Shown: in pieces, positions 34,276-42,620 of the stretch
Layout: every line of letters begins with the position of its first letter
Position numbering within the stretch: the stretch's first letter is position 1
Source of the DNA: an uncultured Paracoccaceae bacterium
Lineage (GTDB): Bacteria > Pseudomonadota > Alphaproteobacteria > Rhodobacterales > Rhodobacteraceae
Direction: 5' to 3'
Assembly: GCA_937138255.1 (NCBI GenBank)
Contig: CAKZOU010000065.1
Location: 1 to 64,000, forward strand
Length of the DNA stretch: 64,000 nt
Notes under the pieces: generated by a model
What the model was told of the DNA's origin: nothing
Database searches by the model: none
The model's input: only the letters and a program-made list of their open reading frames with translations
Made by a program: the position numbers and the translations under genes

Positions 34276-36559
34276 GAAACGGTGCCAGCGCGGCTGGATC
34301 GGCGCACCCTTCCAGAACGACGAACGACAGTCCGCATTGGAGGATTAGCGCGCCATTCTCGACGATGATCGTCGGTGCGCCGGGCCAGCTGGACAGATCA
34401 ATTACCGATCCGGGCGACCAATCGGTGATAACGCAGACGCCGCCCCAGTCGATTTGATAGGTCTTGTCACCCTGCCCGCCGGTGATCCTGTTCTCACCGG
34501 GGCCAATGTGAAATGTGTCGTTTCCCTTCCCCGACACGACCGAGTTGCGCCCCGGCCCTGTGTGGATCGTGCTCGTGCTATTGCCGACAGAGATCGTATC
34601 GTTGCCCGGACCGCCGAACACCTTCGCAAAGCCATCGCCTGCACGAATAACGTCATCCCCCGGCCCGCCATCAAGGAGATCGCGGCCATTCCCGCCGATG
34701 AGCGTATCATTGCCGGGGCCGCCATGGAATTCGTGGCGATCCTTGCGTCGGCTCGACCGCGCGACCAGCACATCATCGCCCTCGCCGCCATCAAAGAACG
34801 CGCCCGCATAGACCGGGCCGATCATCACATCGTCGCCCTTGCTTCCGGTGACATGGACACTCACGCGCTCTGAGGATTCGAAGGTGATCGCGCTGTCGGG
34901 ATGGGCCACGATCCGGACGGCCTTGCCGACCGAAGTGTCCTCTTCGTTGCGGGCGACAACGGTTGCCATTCGGACAACTTCGATATTGGCCGGAACACGC
35001 AGGGTGTAGCCATCAGGGCCGGCAAGATACCAGAGCGTATCAAAGCCGCCGTCCGGCCGTTCGACAATCTTTTCGGCGGCTTCGCCATAGGCCCAATAGT
35101 GATTGTCGTCACTGCCTCCTTCGAGGATGACCGAGCCATCCATCGCCATGAGTGCATTGACCTCCGAGCTCCCGCTTTCCATGCCGCGCAGGTCGAGGCC
35201 CAGATCAAGTCCGGCGCGCACCAGCTCATCCCTAAGGAACTGAGTCTCGGGGCCAGAGACGATATTGGTTGTCTCGCCCGGATCGCGGACCACGTCATAG
35301 ACGTGCTCTTCACCGTTGGGATAGCGGAAATAGCGCAGGTGTTCATAGCCTTCGAGAGAGGGCCGGATCGAGAGGGTTCCGAAAACAGTCGTGAGGGGCG
35401 ATTTTGTTCGGTCGAAACTGCCGAAACTCGGGTCTATCAAGGGCAAAAGGCTCTGCCCGGAGACCCAATCCGGGCGTGGCGGCAGGCCCGCGATGTCCAT
35501 CAGAGTCTTGGGCAGATTGTGCAGCGACACAGGGATTTCGACAGTCTGGCCGCCCTTCATTCCAGCGTGCCAGATCCCTAAAGGAACGTGCGCCGCCGAA
35601 TCCCACTGGCTCATCTTGTGAAAGCTGTCGTGGGTTCCGAGGTTGAAGCCGTTGTCCGACAGCAGAACGACCGTGGTATTCGCGCCAATGGGCGAGGACC
35701 GCAGTGCATCCATGAAGCGGCCGATCTCGTGATCGACGTGGCTACAGGCGGCAAAATAGGCGCGGACGACCTGCCGCCAACCTTCATCGCCGGCCTTTTC
35801 CGGGGTCCATTGGCCGTTGACGATATAGGCCAACTCATAAACGGCCATGCCGGGTTGGGGGCCGGTGAAATCGTCGGGGTGCGCAGTTGCGGGCCAGCCG
35901 ATCTGGGCCGGGTCATACATCTGATAGAACCGGTCCGGGCAAACCAGATTGTAATGCGGGTGCTTGAAGCCCAGCTGGATGAAATTCCGCCGCTCGGGAT
36001 CGACGCGCGAAAGATGGTCAATCGCATTCTGGGCGACTGTGAAGTCATAAAAGGTATGGTCGAAAGAGCCGTCGTCGTTGGGATGGTTGACCCCGGCTAC
36101 GCCCGGCCCCTTTTCGCCCAGATAGTGTTTGACCCCGTCGCGCCTTCCCCTGTCTTTGGCCTCGGGGTCAAAGTGAAAGAGAAGCCGGCGGTAGTCCTCG
36201 GGCATCGGTTTGTAATTGGCGTCGGTCTTGCCTGTGGTGAAGTTCACAAAACCGGCCTGCCGGAGATCATAGGCCCAATGCGCTGTTGGTGGGGCATCAT
36301 CGCGCCAAAACCGGTTGAGATCGACCATGCCCGACCGGAAAGGCGACAAGCCGGTCGCAATCTCGGCCCGGCACGGCGCACACAAAGGCACGGTCGCATA
36401 GGCATTGGCAAAGCGGACCCCTTCGGCCATCAGGCGATCAATGTTGGGGGTCTGGATCGTCACCCCAAAGGCATCTCGCCAGGTGAAGATGTCGATCATG
36501 TCATCAATCCAGATGACGCAGAGGTTGCCCCCTTCGATCGACCTTCGATCAAAAGGCAC
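34247..36559 (-). CDS. Sulfatase with C-terminal RTX calcium-binding repeats
   Basis: The 770-residue protein starts with a type I sulfatase domain: metal ligands IWIDD (Asp19, Asp20), the maturation motif CAPCR at 60-64 (Cys-type, converted to formylglycine by a maturase) and LLSDNGFNLGTHDSFHK. From about residue 590 come RTX nonapeptides such as GGPGNDTLIGGNGRDLLDGG and GGPGNDTISVG. No N-terminal signal is present, so type I secretion is expected. It probably desulfates a polysaccharide outside the cell. No secretion genes or maturase are in the window. Confidence 0.87.
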   Translation of the reverse strand: MPFDRRSIEGGNLCVIWIDDMIDIFTWRDAFGVTIQTPNIDRLMAEGVRFANAYATVPLCAPCRAEIATGLSPFRSGMVDLNRFWRDDAPPTAHWAYDLRQAGFVNFTTGKTDANYKPMPEDYRRLLFHFDPEAKDRGRRDGVKHYLGEKGPGVAGVNHPNDDGSFDHTFYDFTVAQNAIDHLSRVDPERRNFIQLGFKHPHYNLVCPDRFYQMYDPAQIGWPATAHPDDFTGPQPGMAVYELAYIVNGQWTPEKAGDEGWRQVVRAYFAACSHVDHEIGRFMDALRSSPIGANTTVVLLSDNGFNLGTHDSFHKMSQWDSAAHVPLGIWHAGMKGGQTVEIPVSLHNLPKTLMDIAGLPPRPDWVSGQSLLPLIDPSFGSFDRTKSPLTTVFGTLSIRPSLEGYEHLRYFRYPNGEEHVYDVVRDPGETTNIVSGPETQFLRDELVRAGLDLGLDLRGMESGSSEVNALMAMDGSVILEGGSDDNHYWAYGEAAEKIVERPDGGFDTLWYLAGPDGYTLRVPANIEVVRMATVVARNEEDTSVGKAVRIVAHPDSAITFESSERVSVHVTGSKGDDVMIGPVYAGAFFDGGEGDDVLVARSSRRKDRHEFHGGPGNDTLIGGNGRDLLDGGPGDDVIRAGDGFAKVFGGPGNDTISVGNSTSTIHTGPGRNSVVSGKGNDTFHIGPGENRITGGQGDKTYQIDWGGVCVITDWSPGSVIDLSSWPGAPTIIVENGALILQCGLSFVVLEGCADPAALAPFLRLPATTSV

Positions 36560-36571
36560 GGGCCACGCCGA

Positions 36572-37879
36572 TCATCTAGGAGCCTCGTTCATCGGCAGCT
36601 CGGCGGGAAGCGCCCAGCGGTGCAGGGGAACATCAGAACCCACACTGTCCGCCGACCAGCTGTCGCGAATGGCGCCACGCCTGGACGCGCCATCGTCTGC
36701 CAATCCGGGCAGGGCATATCGCAAAGTCGGCTTCTCGCCCTTGATGGTGGTTTTGGTTCTGAGAAGGATCGTTCTGGGATCTTTCGGATCGACCCGGACC
36801 GAGACAATCTCGAGCGGCTTTTTGGATCCGACGATCGCAAACCCGGCCGAGGGATCGTCGGTCAGCGCGGGATCGATCACCAATGGCTCCATCGCGCTGA
36901 ACGTCACACGAACGTCCTTGTCGTCATATTCGGCCAACAGGGGACAAGGGCAGGCCCAGTCCTCACGCGCAGTAAGTGCGACGATCGCATGGGCGTCCAT
37001 CTTGGCCATCCGCAGGCGGGCATCATCGGTGGGCCTCCCAAAGCGATCCTTATCGAAAGCGTAGCCGGGGGCGCTGATTGCGATGGTATGGCCGTCTTTG
37101 AGCCAACCGAGCCGCGAATGCGCGAGGATCGCCGGGTGATTGGCCGCCCCTGCATGACCGCCTTCACAGGCCAGAAGGAAGATCGGGCGCTGAAGGCCAC
37201 GTCTGTGAAGCCCGGCTTCGATCTTGGTCATCAAGGCCGTGAGGCCGGTTTCAATCTCGGCTTGTGACGAGGTGGTGTCTTCGGCCCCGAAATCAATTCC
37301 AACAGCCAAGACCTTGGGCTCTTTGCCAAGCTTTTGCGCCGCGAGGCAAAGGCTATCAACCGCTGCAAAGAGATTATCGAAGGCCAGACCCTCGGACAAA
37401 GCCGCCGCTGTGGGTGAGCTATCGGTTTCTGTCCGGGTGAAAAAGAGGGGCAGCGCAGCCAGCCCCTCGGCCCGCCAACTGAGAAGGGACTGAGCGATGA
37501 GCGCATCTTGGCTACAGTGTGGTAGCTTTTGAAGCGCACCAGTCGGCTCGGCCCTGGCGCTCCCTTCCAGGCCAACGGCGCCAATGTGATCACCGGGCGC
37601 GAGGATGTGGTGGGGAAAGGCGGCGGGCCCGGTGTTGAACCCAGCGCGGCGTGCGCCTCCGATCGACAATAGCCCATAGAGTGGACCGGGGGCCACGGCG
37701 ATAACGTCGCCACCGGCGGGATCGCGCAGATAATCTCGTGGGCCAAGCCCCGGATCAAGACGCCCGGTAAACCTTAGCCATTCTCCCTCCCGACGCAGGT
37801 TCCAGGCGTCGATGTTTCCCAGAACCTCGAGGGGATCCAGCGGGGTTGCGGTGCTGTGATCGGCCTTTTCAGACACCAT
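36572..37879 (-). CDS. Uncharacterised protein in polysaccharide region, possible esterase-like
   Basis: I do not recognise this 435-residue protein with certainty. It has no signal peptide or membrane segment. The middle part (KVLAVGIDFGAEDTTSS, PIFLLACEGGHAG, LGWLKDGHTIAI, then DDARLRMAKMDAHAI) has the rhythm of a SGNH/sialate-esterase-like fold. The end is a beta-rich domain (LRYALPGLADDGASRRGAIRDSW, LHRWALPAELP). The ATG at 37879 has AAAGGA seven bases upstream; the frame also opens at a GTG 14 codons earlier. It ends 12 bases before the sulfatase start, so they are likely co-expressed. Confidence 0.6.
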   Translation of the reverse strand: MVSEKADHSTATPLDPLEVLGNIDAWNLRREGEWLRFTGRLDPGLGPRDYLRDPAGGDVIAVAPGPLYGLLSIGGARRAGFNTGPAAFPHHILAPGDHIGAVGLEGSARAEPTGALQKLPHCSQDALIAQSLLSWRAEGLAALPLFFTRTETDSSPTAAALSEGLAFDNLFAAVDSLCLAAQKLGKEPKVLAVGIDFGAEDTTSSQAEIETGLTALMTKIEAGLHRRGLQRPIFLLACEGGHAGAANHPAILAHSRLGWLKDGHTIAISAPGYAFDKDRFGRPTDDARLRMAKMDAHAIVALTAREDWACPCPLLAEYDDKDVRVTFSAMEPLVIDPALTDDPSAGFAIVGSKKPLEIVSVRVDPKDPRTILLRTKTTIKGEKPTLRYALPGLADDGASRRGAIRDSWSADSVGSDVPLHRWALPAELPMNEAPR

Positions 37880-37961
37880 TGCCGTCCTTTGAGACTTTGT
37901 TGCCACCTCTGAGGTTTTCACCCGTATTGGGGCCGGTCAAGTTCCGAACCCCAGCGGCATC

Positions 37962-38777
37962 CTAGCTTTCAAGTGCACCTGCCGGATCGAGCCCGATCTC
38001 TTCACACATCCGCGCGGCATATGAGTTGGGCAGCGGGACGTTCTTGCGCCACCATGGCCGGGTTCCGTTGGTGTAGAAATGAACCGAGAGGGTTTGATCT
38101 GTGAAATGGCCCTCCACGCGGCCGTGGGGATCGTAGAACACATCGTTCAGTTGAAACGGCACAGGATAGAGAACATCGGACGACTGGGCTTTTTCAAAAT
38201 CGCCCGTCTGCTGGGCGAAATAGGTAAAGGCTTGTGGGCCGAATGCCGTGCGCTCGGCATTATAGATCCGCACGGCGTGAGGCAGGCTGGTGTCCTGACG
38301 TTCAAGCTTCTTGCGCTGCTGCTTGTTGAACCAAGCCGGGGCGTCAGGGAGGTTTTCGTAATAATCGAGAAGCTGGTCCATCAACTCGCCCTTTTGCGGG
38401 ATATAGACGACCCCGCAATTCAGCGCCCCGCGAAAGCCGTGGCCGGCATAGATATTGTTCATCTCGTCGGGGAACGGGCGATGGCAGAAGGCATCGCAAT
38501 CAATCCAAATGGCGTTGGTCTTCTGGATCATCTTGTAGCGAAAGACGTTGGACAGAAAACTAGCCGAAGTTTTTTCGACGATGTCCATGTCGATATCCAT
38601 GATCTCGGTCGCGGGGCGGACTTCGATCCCCTCGGGCACATTGGTAACGTTGTCAGTGCAATAAAGCGTGGTCGGGTGTCCGTGCCGCACATGGCTCAGA
38701 AGGCAAAGATGGTTGAGATAATGCAGGCGGTCGCCAATCCAGAGCGACGCCACGGGCCGGCGGCGGGGAGCATTCAT
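37962..38777 (-). CDS. Putative glycosyltransferase with DxD motif
   Basis: The 271-residue protein resembles glycosyltransferases of the DXD sugar-binding kind. It has VASLWIGDRLHYLNHLCLLSHVRHGH at the N-terminus (positions 8-33), a donor-binding IWIDCDAF near residue 93, and a C-terminal SVHFYTNGTRPWWRK that echoes the HxxGxW ending of this group. No signal peptide is seen. The ATG at 38777 has GAGGG upstream; the earlier frame start is 17 codons longer. It is divergent from the GT4 gene at 38948. Confidence 0.7.
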   Translation of the reverse strand: MNAPRRRPVASLWIGDRLHYLNHLCLLSHVRHGHPTTLYCTDNVTNVPEGIEVRPATEIMDIDMDIVEKTSASFLSNVFRYKMIQKTNAIWIDCDAFCHRPFPDEMNNIYAGHGFRGALNCGVVYIPQKGELMDQLLDYYENLPDAPAWFNKQQRKKLERQDTSLPHAVRIYNAERTAFGPQAFTYFAQQTGDFEKAQSSDVLYPVPFQLNDVFYDPHGRVEGHFTDQTLSVHFYTNGTRPWWRKNVPLPNSYAARMCEEIGLDPAGALES

Positions 38778-38947
38778 TTCGGGATACCCTCGACAGGTTC
38801 TGTTCTTGTTGGGGAGACAATGCCGCATGGGTCAGATTCTGTCCAGCGATCTGCCAAAGGGCTTTGATGGAACGCGCACAACTTTGGGTTGTTTCCCCAC
38901 CCGGGTTCATGCTCTGATCGCTTGGCAGGACTGATAAAGGATCTGGC

Positions 38948-40138
38948 ATGACCCCGCCTCGAAACGCGCAGCAGGCCCGACGCCGCGTTGTTTATGCCTT
39001 TCCGACCTCGCTCCGCCTGAGGGCTGCGTTCCACGAGAAGTTGCGCGAGCGATTGGCGCAGGATGGTGTGATCTATGATTTCGTCTATTCCAGCGGGGAT
39101 CCCGATCTCGGCAAGGACGACACTGTTCTTCTCCCTTGGGCGACCGATGTGCCTCTCCGAAAGCTGAGGCTCTTCGGCAAGACCCTTCTTTCTCAGCGGC
39201 TCGGGGCCTCAACATACGGGGCCGATCTTGTGATCGTGCAACAGCAGAACAACCTCTTGGCCAACTACTGGCTACAAACATGGCGGCGCCTTCGGGGGCA
39301 GAAGATTGCCTTCTTCGGACACGGACGCAATTTTCAATCCCAGCGGCCAGACGGCCTAAGAGAGCGGTTCAAGCGGATCTGGGCAGGACAGGTCGATTGG
39401 TGGTTTGCCTATACCGAAGGCTGTGCCGACCTTGTCGCCTCGTATGGATTTCCAAAGGATCGGATAACCGCCTTCAACAACGCCATCGATCTGAAACAGG
39501 TCGTCCGCCAGAAAGACCCTTTGACAGTGTCTAACATAGCCAAACTCAGGCAAACACTGGTTGGGGGAAGCGAGAATGTCGCCATCTATGTTGGCGGCCT
39601 ATACGAAGAGAAGCGTATCGATTTTCTGATTGAAAGCGCCCGATTGATGCGCGAGCGCTGCCCCGATTTTCATCTCATCGTCATCGGGGGCGGCCCCGAT
39701 GCCGACAAGGTCAGGAAAGCGGCCGGGCAGGAACCTTGGATCCATTATGAAGGCCCACAATTCGGACAGCGAAAGGCCGAGCTGATCACGCTCGCCAAGG
39801 CGTGGCTCATGCCCGGTCTGGTTGGGTTGGCGGTGCTCGACAGCTTTGCCTACGGCGTGCCGATGATCACAACAGACGTGCCTTTCCACAGCCCCGAGAT
39901 CGACTATCTCGAAGATGGGAAGAACGGGCTCATTTTCCGGCCCGCCGACGATCCCAAACTTTATGCCGAGCGCGTCATTGCCCTTCTTGGCGACGATATT
40001 GGCAGAGATAGGCTCGTCGAAGGAGGGCGCGCCGCGCTCGACCTCTATTCCATCGAGAACATGGTCGAGCGCTTTGCCTTCGGTGTCTTGGCGGCGCTGG
40101 AGGCACCTCGCCGCCCCGTATGGAGCTTTACACGGTAA
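38948..40138 (+). CDS. Glycosyltransferase family 4
   Basis: The 396-residue enzyme is a retaining GT-B glycosyltransferase. The C-terminal half carries VAIYVGGLYEEKRIDFLIES, FHLIVIGGGPDADKV and the donor-binding region around LVGLAVLDSFAYGVPMITTDVPFHSPEIDYLEDGKNGL (positions about 296-333), with the family's E-x7-E appearing as D and E. An AGGA ribosome binding site precedes the ATG. It overlaps the convergent spike-fibre-like gene by 11 bases. Sugar donor and acceptor cannot be told from sequence. Confidence 0.88.
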   Translation: MTPPRNAQQARRRVVYAFPTSLRLRAAFHEKLRERLAQDGVIYDFVYSSGDPDLGKDDTVLLPWATDVPLRKLRLFGKTLLSQRLGASTYGADLVIVQQQNNLLANYWLQTWRRLRGQKIAFFGHGRNFQSQRPDGLRERFKRIWAGQVDWWFAYTEGCADLVASYGFPKDRITAFNNAIDLKQVVRQKDPLTVSNIAKLRQTLVGGSENVAIYVGGLYEEKRIDFLIESARLMRERCPDFHLIVIGGGPDADKVRKAAGQEPWIHYEGPQFGQRKAELITLAKAWLMPGLVGLAVLDSFAYGVPMITTDVPFHSPEIDYLEDGKNGLIFRPADDPKLYAERVIALLGDDIGRDRLVEGGRAALDLYSIENMVERFAFGVLAALEAPRRPVWSFTR

Positions 40139-40913
40139 GAAGCGCAAGTTCGGCGTCGGTCACCCGTCGGGAATAGGCGGTGATCCGGTAGAACACCACA
40201 TCGGCGGCCCCAGATGTCCGACCACGGGCAAGCCGGAGAACAGACAGGTTTTGCGCGACGCTGCCGGTTGTGTCCTTGAGCGCGGCACCTCCGCCGATAC
40301 TTACGGCGAAGTCATTGCTGGCGTAGGCGATACCGATGCGGCGGGTCTGATTTGGGTTGATCCCGTATGTGGCGCTGCTGGTGCTGACCTTGAACTGCTG
40401 GCTTCCCGCCGTATAGGAAAGCGGAGTGAGCGAATTGCTCGTCGGCTCGAAATAGACCAGACGTCGATCGTTCTCGCCCACACCTTCATCGGCCTGCCAT
40501 AGACGGGCATAAGACGACATGGCGGCCGTCGGTGCCGCCTCGACGATCAACGTGCCTTCAGTTTGGTTCCACCAAGACCCAAGCGGGACGTCAGCGATGT
40601 CAGGTGAAATCGCGCCGCCGCCTTTCATGATAGAAAGCCCTTTGCGACCGGTCGACCAATCGTAGGCAGGGGCATTATTTCCGTAGGTCAGGACCTCGCC
40701 CTGTGGGCCAATCGCAGTGCGGCTGCTTGCGCGGGAAAAGGTAATCAGTTGGGTAAACGTTTTTTTGCCCTGTGCATCCCCGAATATCCCGGCTTCGAAA
40801 TCAAGGACGAGGCTGGGCAGACCCTCGACCCCGGCTCGGGCATAGGCTGCCCGCCAGTTTGAGGGCAATCGCCAGCCCAGACCCGTCATTGAAAAATCAC
40901 GGGTAAACCTCAT
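40128..40913 (-). CDS. Phage/GTA head-spike fibre-like protein (GhsB-like)
   Basis: The 261-residue protein has the hallmark of phage head-spike and tail fibres: FSRASSRTAIGPQGEVLTYGNNAP followed by the GTLIVEAAPTAA segment and a lectin-like beta-sandwich (TLIVEA, RRIGIAYASNDFAVSIGG, DVVFYRITAYSRRVTDAEL). It overlaps the small upstream gene as ATGA. In R. capsulatus, as I recall, GTA head spikes are made by a small base protein (rcc01079, GhsA) and a fibre (rcc01080, GhsB) outside the main GTA cluster. The match is by reading, not by search. Confidence 0.65.
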   Translation of the reverse strand: MRFTRDFSMTGLGWRLPSNWRAAYARAGVEGLPSLVLDFEAGIFGDAQGKKTFTQLITFSRASSRTAIGPQGEVLTYGNNAPAYDWSTGRKGLSIMKGGGAISPDIADVPLGSWWNQTEGTLIVEAAPTAAMSSYARLWQADEGVGENDRRLVYFEPTSNSLTPLSYTAGSQQFKVSTSSATYGINPNQTRRIGIAYASNDFAVSIGGGAALKDTTGSVAQNLSVLRLARGRTSGAADVVFYRITAYSRRVTDAELALLTV

Positions 40914-41176
40914 GCGAGGACGCCTGCGTGAATGCCTGTCGCGGTGGTTCCGGTGGCGCGAACGCGCGTCACCGCAAGCGGCACGGTAAAGTTGTTGGGC
41001 ACAGAGATCGACCGGGTCGTGCCGGCAAGGGTAATGACTGAGAGGGTTCCGCCGGTCTCGACATAGAGGCCGATGGCAACTGTGCCGAGATCGGTTGTGT
41101 CGCTCGGCGTTACGGGAAGATAGTCGGTGGCTGGGCCGGAGAGGGGCACGGTTCTGCCGACGAAAGGATTATGCAT
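40910..41176 (-). CDS. Spike base protein of the RCAP_rcc01079 (GhsA) type
   Basis: The 88-residue protein begins MHNPFVGRTVPLSGPATDY and continues LPVTPSDTTDLGTVAIGLYVETGG, ending GTTATGIHAGVLA. This pattern is that of the small spike base proteins of Rhodobacteraceae GTA and phages as I remember them. AAGGAG precedes the ATG. The stop overlaps the start of the fibre-like gene, giving coupled production of the two spike parts. It lies 109 bases after a polysaccharide operon on the same strand. The usual GTA capsid cluster is not in this window. Confidence 0.75.
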   Translation of the reverse strand: MHNPFVGRTVPLSGPATDYLPVTPSDTTDLGTVAIGLYVETGGTLSVITLAGTTRSISVPNNFTVPLAVTRVRATGTTATGIHAGVLA

Positions 41177-41285
41177 TGTGGCTCCTTGGCTGAATCAAAA
41201 GCCAATGCCATGGGCGGCCTTTGGCTGGTGGTGCAGCCTCGCAGGGTTCTCTTGACGGTTTGAAACCGGACAGTGCGGTGGGTCG

Positions 41286-42620
41286 CTAGTCGCGCGTTTC
41301 GGCCTTACCCAAGAGGTTGGAAAGGTCAGCGACGAAGACGCCACGAATGCCATCAGGAGCGGCGTTGAAGACCACTTTGGTCCCGCTGCGATCAAAGACC
41401 GGATGAGGATCGACCCGCCATGCATTCCCCGCGACCCGATGCGGCGGGAGAACAGGGACATGGGCAAGAATGCGTTCTTGCCCTGTCTTGCGATTGATCC
41501 ACCTGAGGGGGGCGGTACCGTCCCCCGCGGCAACAGGTTCGCTCGGGTAGGCATCGGTCAGGACAAACTTACCGTTTGGATGCAGCGAGGGATGGCCCGA
41601 TCCTTGCGCTTCAGGGATGAACTGTGGAGACGGCTCTTCGATATCAGTGTCTAAAAAGGCCAAAGATAGCCTTTTGGAAGGACTGTGATAGGCGACGCCG
41701 GCCCGCCTGAGGCCCGCCGCAAAGGCCCTGTCGATCTTCCCCAACAGACCGCCCGAGCCGCTTCGGCCAAGATTCATCACAACATGACGGCTATCCGGGC
41801 ACCAGTTAGGATGATGTCCGAAGCCCCAGTTTTGAGCGTGAACCACAAGCTTCACGTTTGCCCCGCTTGCGTCGCACGAAACGAGGTAGTTACGGGTCTG
41901 TCGCGCACCGTCCTCGCGCCACCTCAGAAGAAGGAGCAGGCGCGCGCCATCGGGGCTCCATTTGACATGGAAACCGCTCAAATAGCCTTTGCTTGGGTCT
42001 AATTCGAGCCTTACCTTGCCAATCTGCCGCACGATTTCGTCAAGGCTCAAAATCAGTCGCGCCTGGCCGGTTTCAAGATCGGTGATCCACAACCCGTCGT
42101 CTTTTGGCCACCCTCTCCAACGCGGAATATGTTCCGGCGCAACGATCACGCCATAACCCGCCTGAACGCGAGGCAAAGTCTCGAGCCGAAACGACGCAGA
42201 CAGGGCCCCGTTGTGCGAGACCATGTATATTTGCCCATTTAGGGTCTGTTCCGAGCCAACAAGCGGATTGGCAGCAATGCCATATGCCCTGTCGCCCTTT
42301 GCAGTCTTGCGGTTGAAGGCGAGGGTGGCATCGCTCATGCCCCACTGGATTTGGGCGCCAAGTTGGGTATCCCAGGCCGCCGTTCTCGTCCGGTAGATTT
42401 CGCTTCCCGTAGTCAGGTCCAAAACGACGATGTGCGCGGTGTCGGTCGGATCGGGGAGGCGATCATCAAAATCAGTCTCTAGGAAGGCAATATATCGCCC
42501 AGTTGGGCTGATTGGGCTCGTATCGAAAAAGCGATGGAACGCTTTCTGTTTGGGCCCCGACACGCGCCAAACCGGGACGGTCTGGCCCGCAAAGGCGAAC
42601 GGTGCAAACGAGCTATGCAT
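41286..42620 (-). CDS. WD40-like (PD40) beta-propeller protein in polysaccharide operon
   Basis: The 444-residue protein shows repeated propeller blades: SPTGRYIAFLETDFDDRL, HVKWSPDGARLLLLLRW, HPNWCPDSRHVVMNLG, HPSLHPNGKFVLTDAYPS and HPVFDRSGTKVVFNAAPDG. The last blades with paired His and Asp resemble oligogalacturonate-lyase-like propellers, but catalysis is not established. There is no signal peptide. It overlaps the polymerase gene by eight bases, so it belongs to the same operon and probably acts on, or senses, the polymer. Confidence 0.7.
   Translation of the reverse strand: MHSSFAPFAFAGQTVPVWRVSGPKQKAFHRFFDTSPISPTGRYIAFLETDFDDRLPDPTDTAHIVVLDLTTGSEIYRTRTAAWDTQLGAQIQWGMSDATLAFNRKTAKGDRAYGIAANPLVGSEQTLNGQIYMVSHNGALSASFRLETLPRVQAGYGVIVAPEHIPRWRGWPKDDGLWITDLETGQARLILSLDEIVRQIGKVRLELDPSKGYLSGFHVKWSPDGARLLLLLRWREDGARQTRNYLVSCDASGANVKLVVHAQNWGFGHHPNWCPDSRHVVMNLGRSGSGGLLGKIDRAFAAGLRRAGVAYHSPSKRLSLAFLDTDIEEPSPQFIPEAQGSGHPSLHPNGKFVLTDAYPSEPVAAGDGTAPLRWINRKTGQERILAHVPVLPPHRVAGNAWRVDPHPVFDRSGTKVVFNAAPDGIRGVFVADLSNLLGKAETRD

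Noticed and set aside
34530-34810. Tandem DNA repeat
   Set aside because: The periodicity comes from the RTX nonapeptide codons of the sulfatase tail, not from a separate repeat element.
40128-41176. Prophage remnant
   Set aside because: No integrase, capsid, portal, terminase or attachment-site repeats are nearby; two intact, coupled spike-like genes fit a dispersed GTA locus better.
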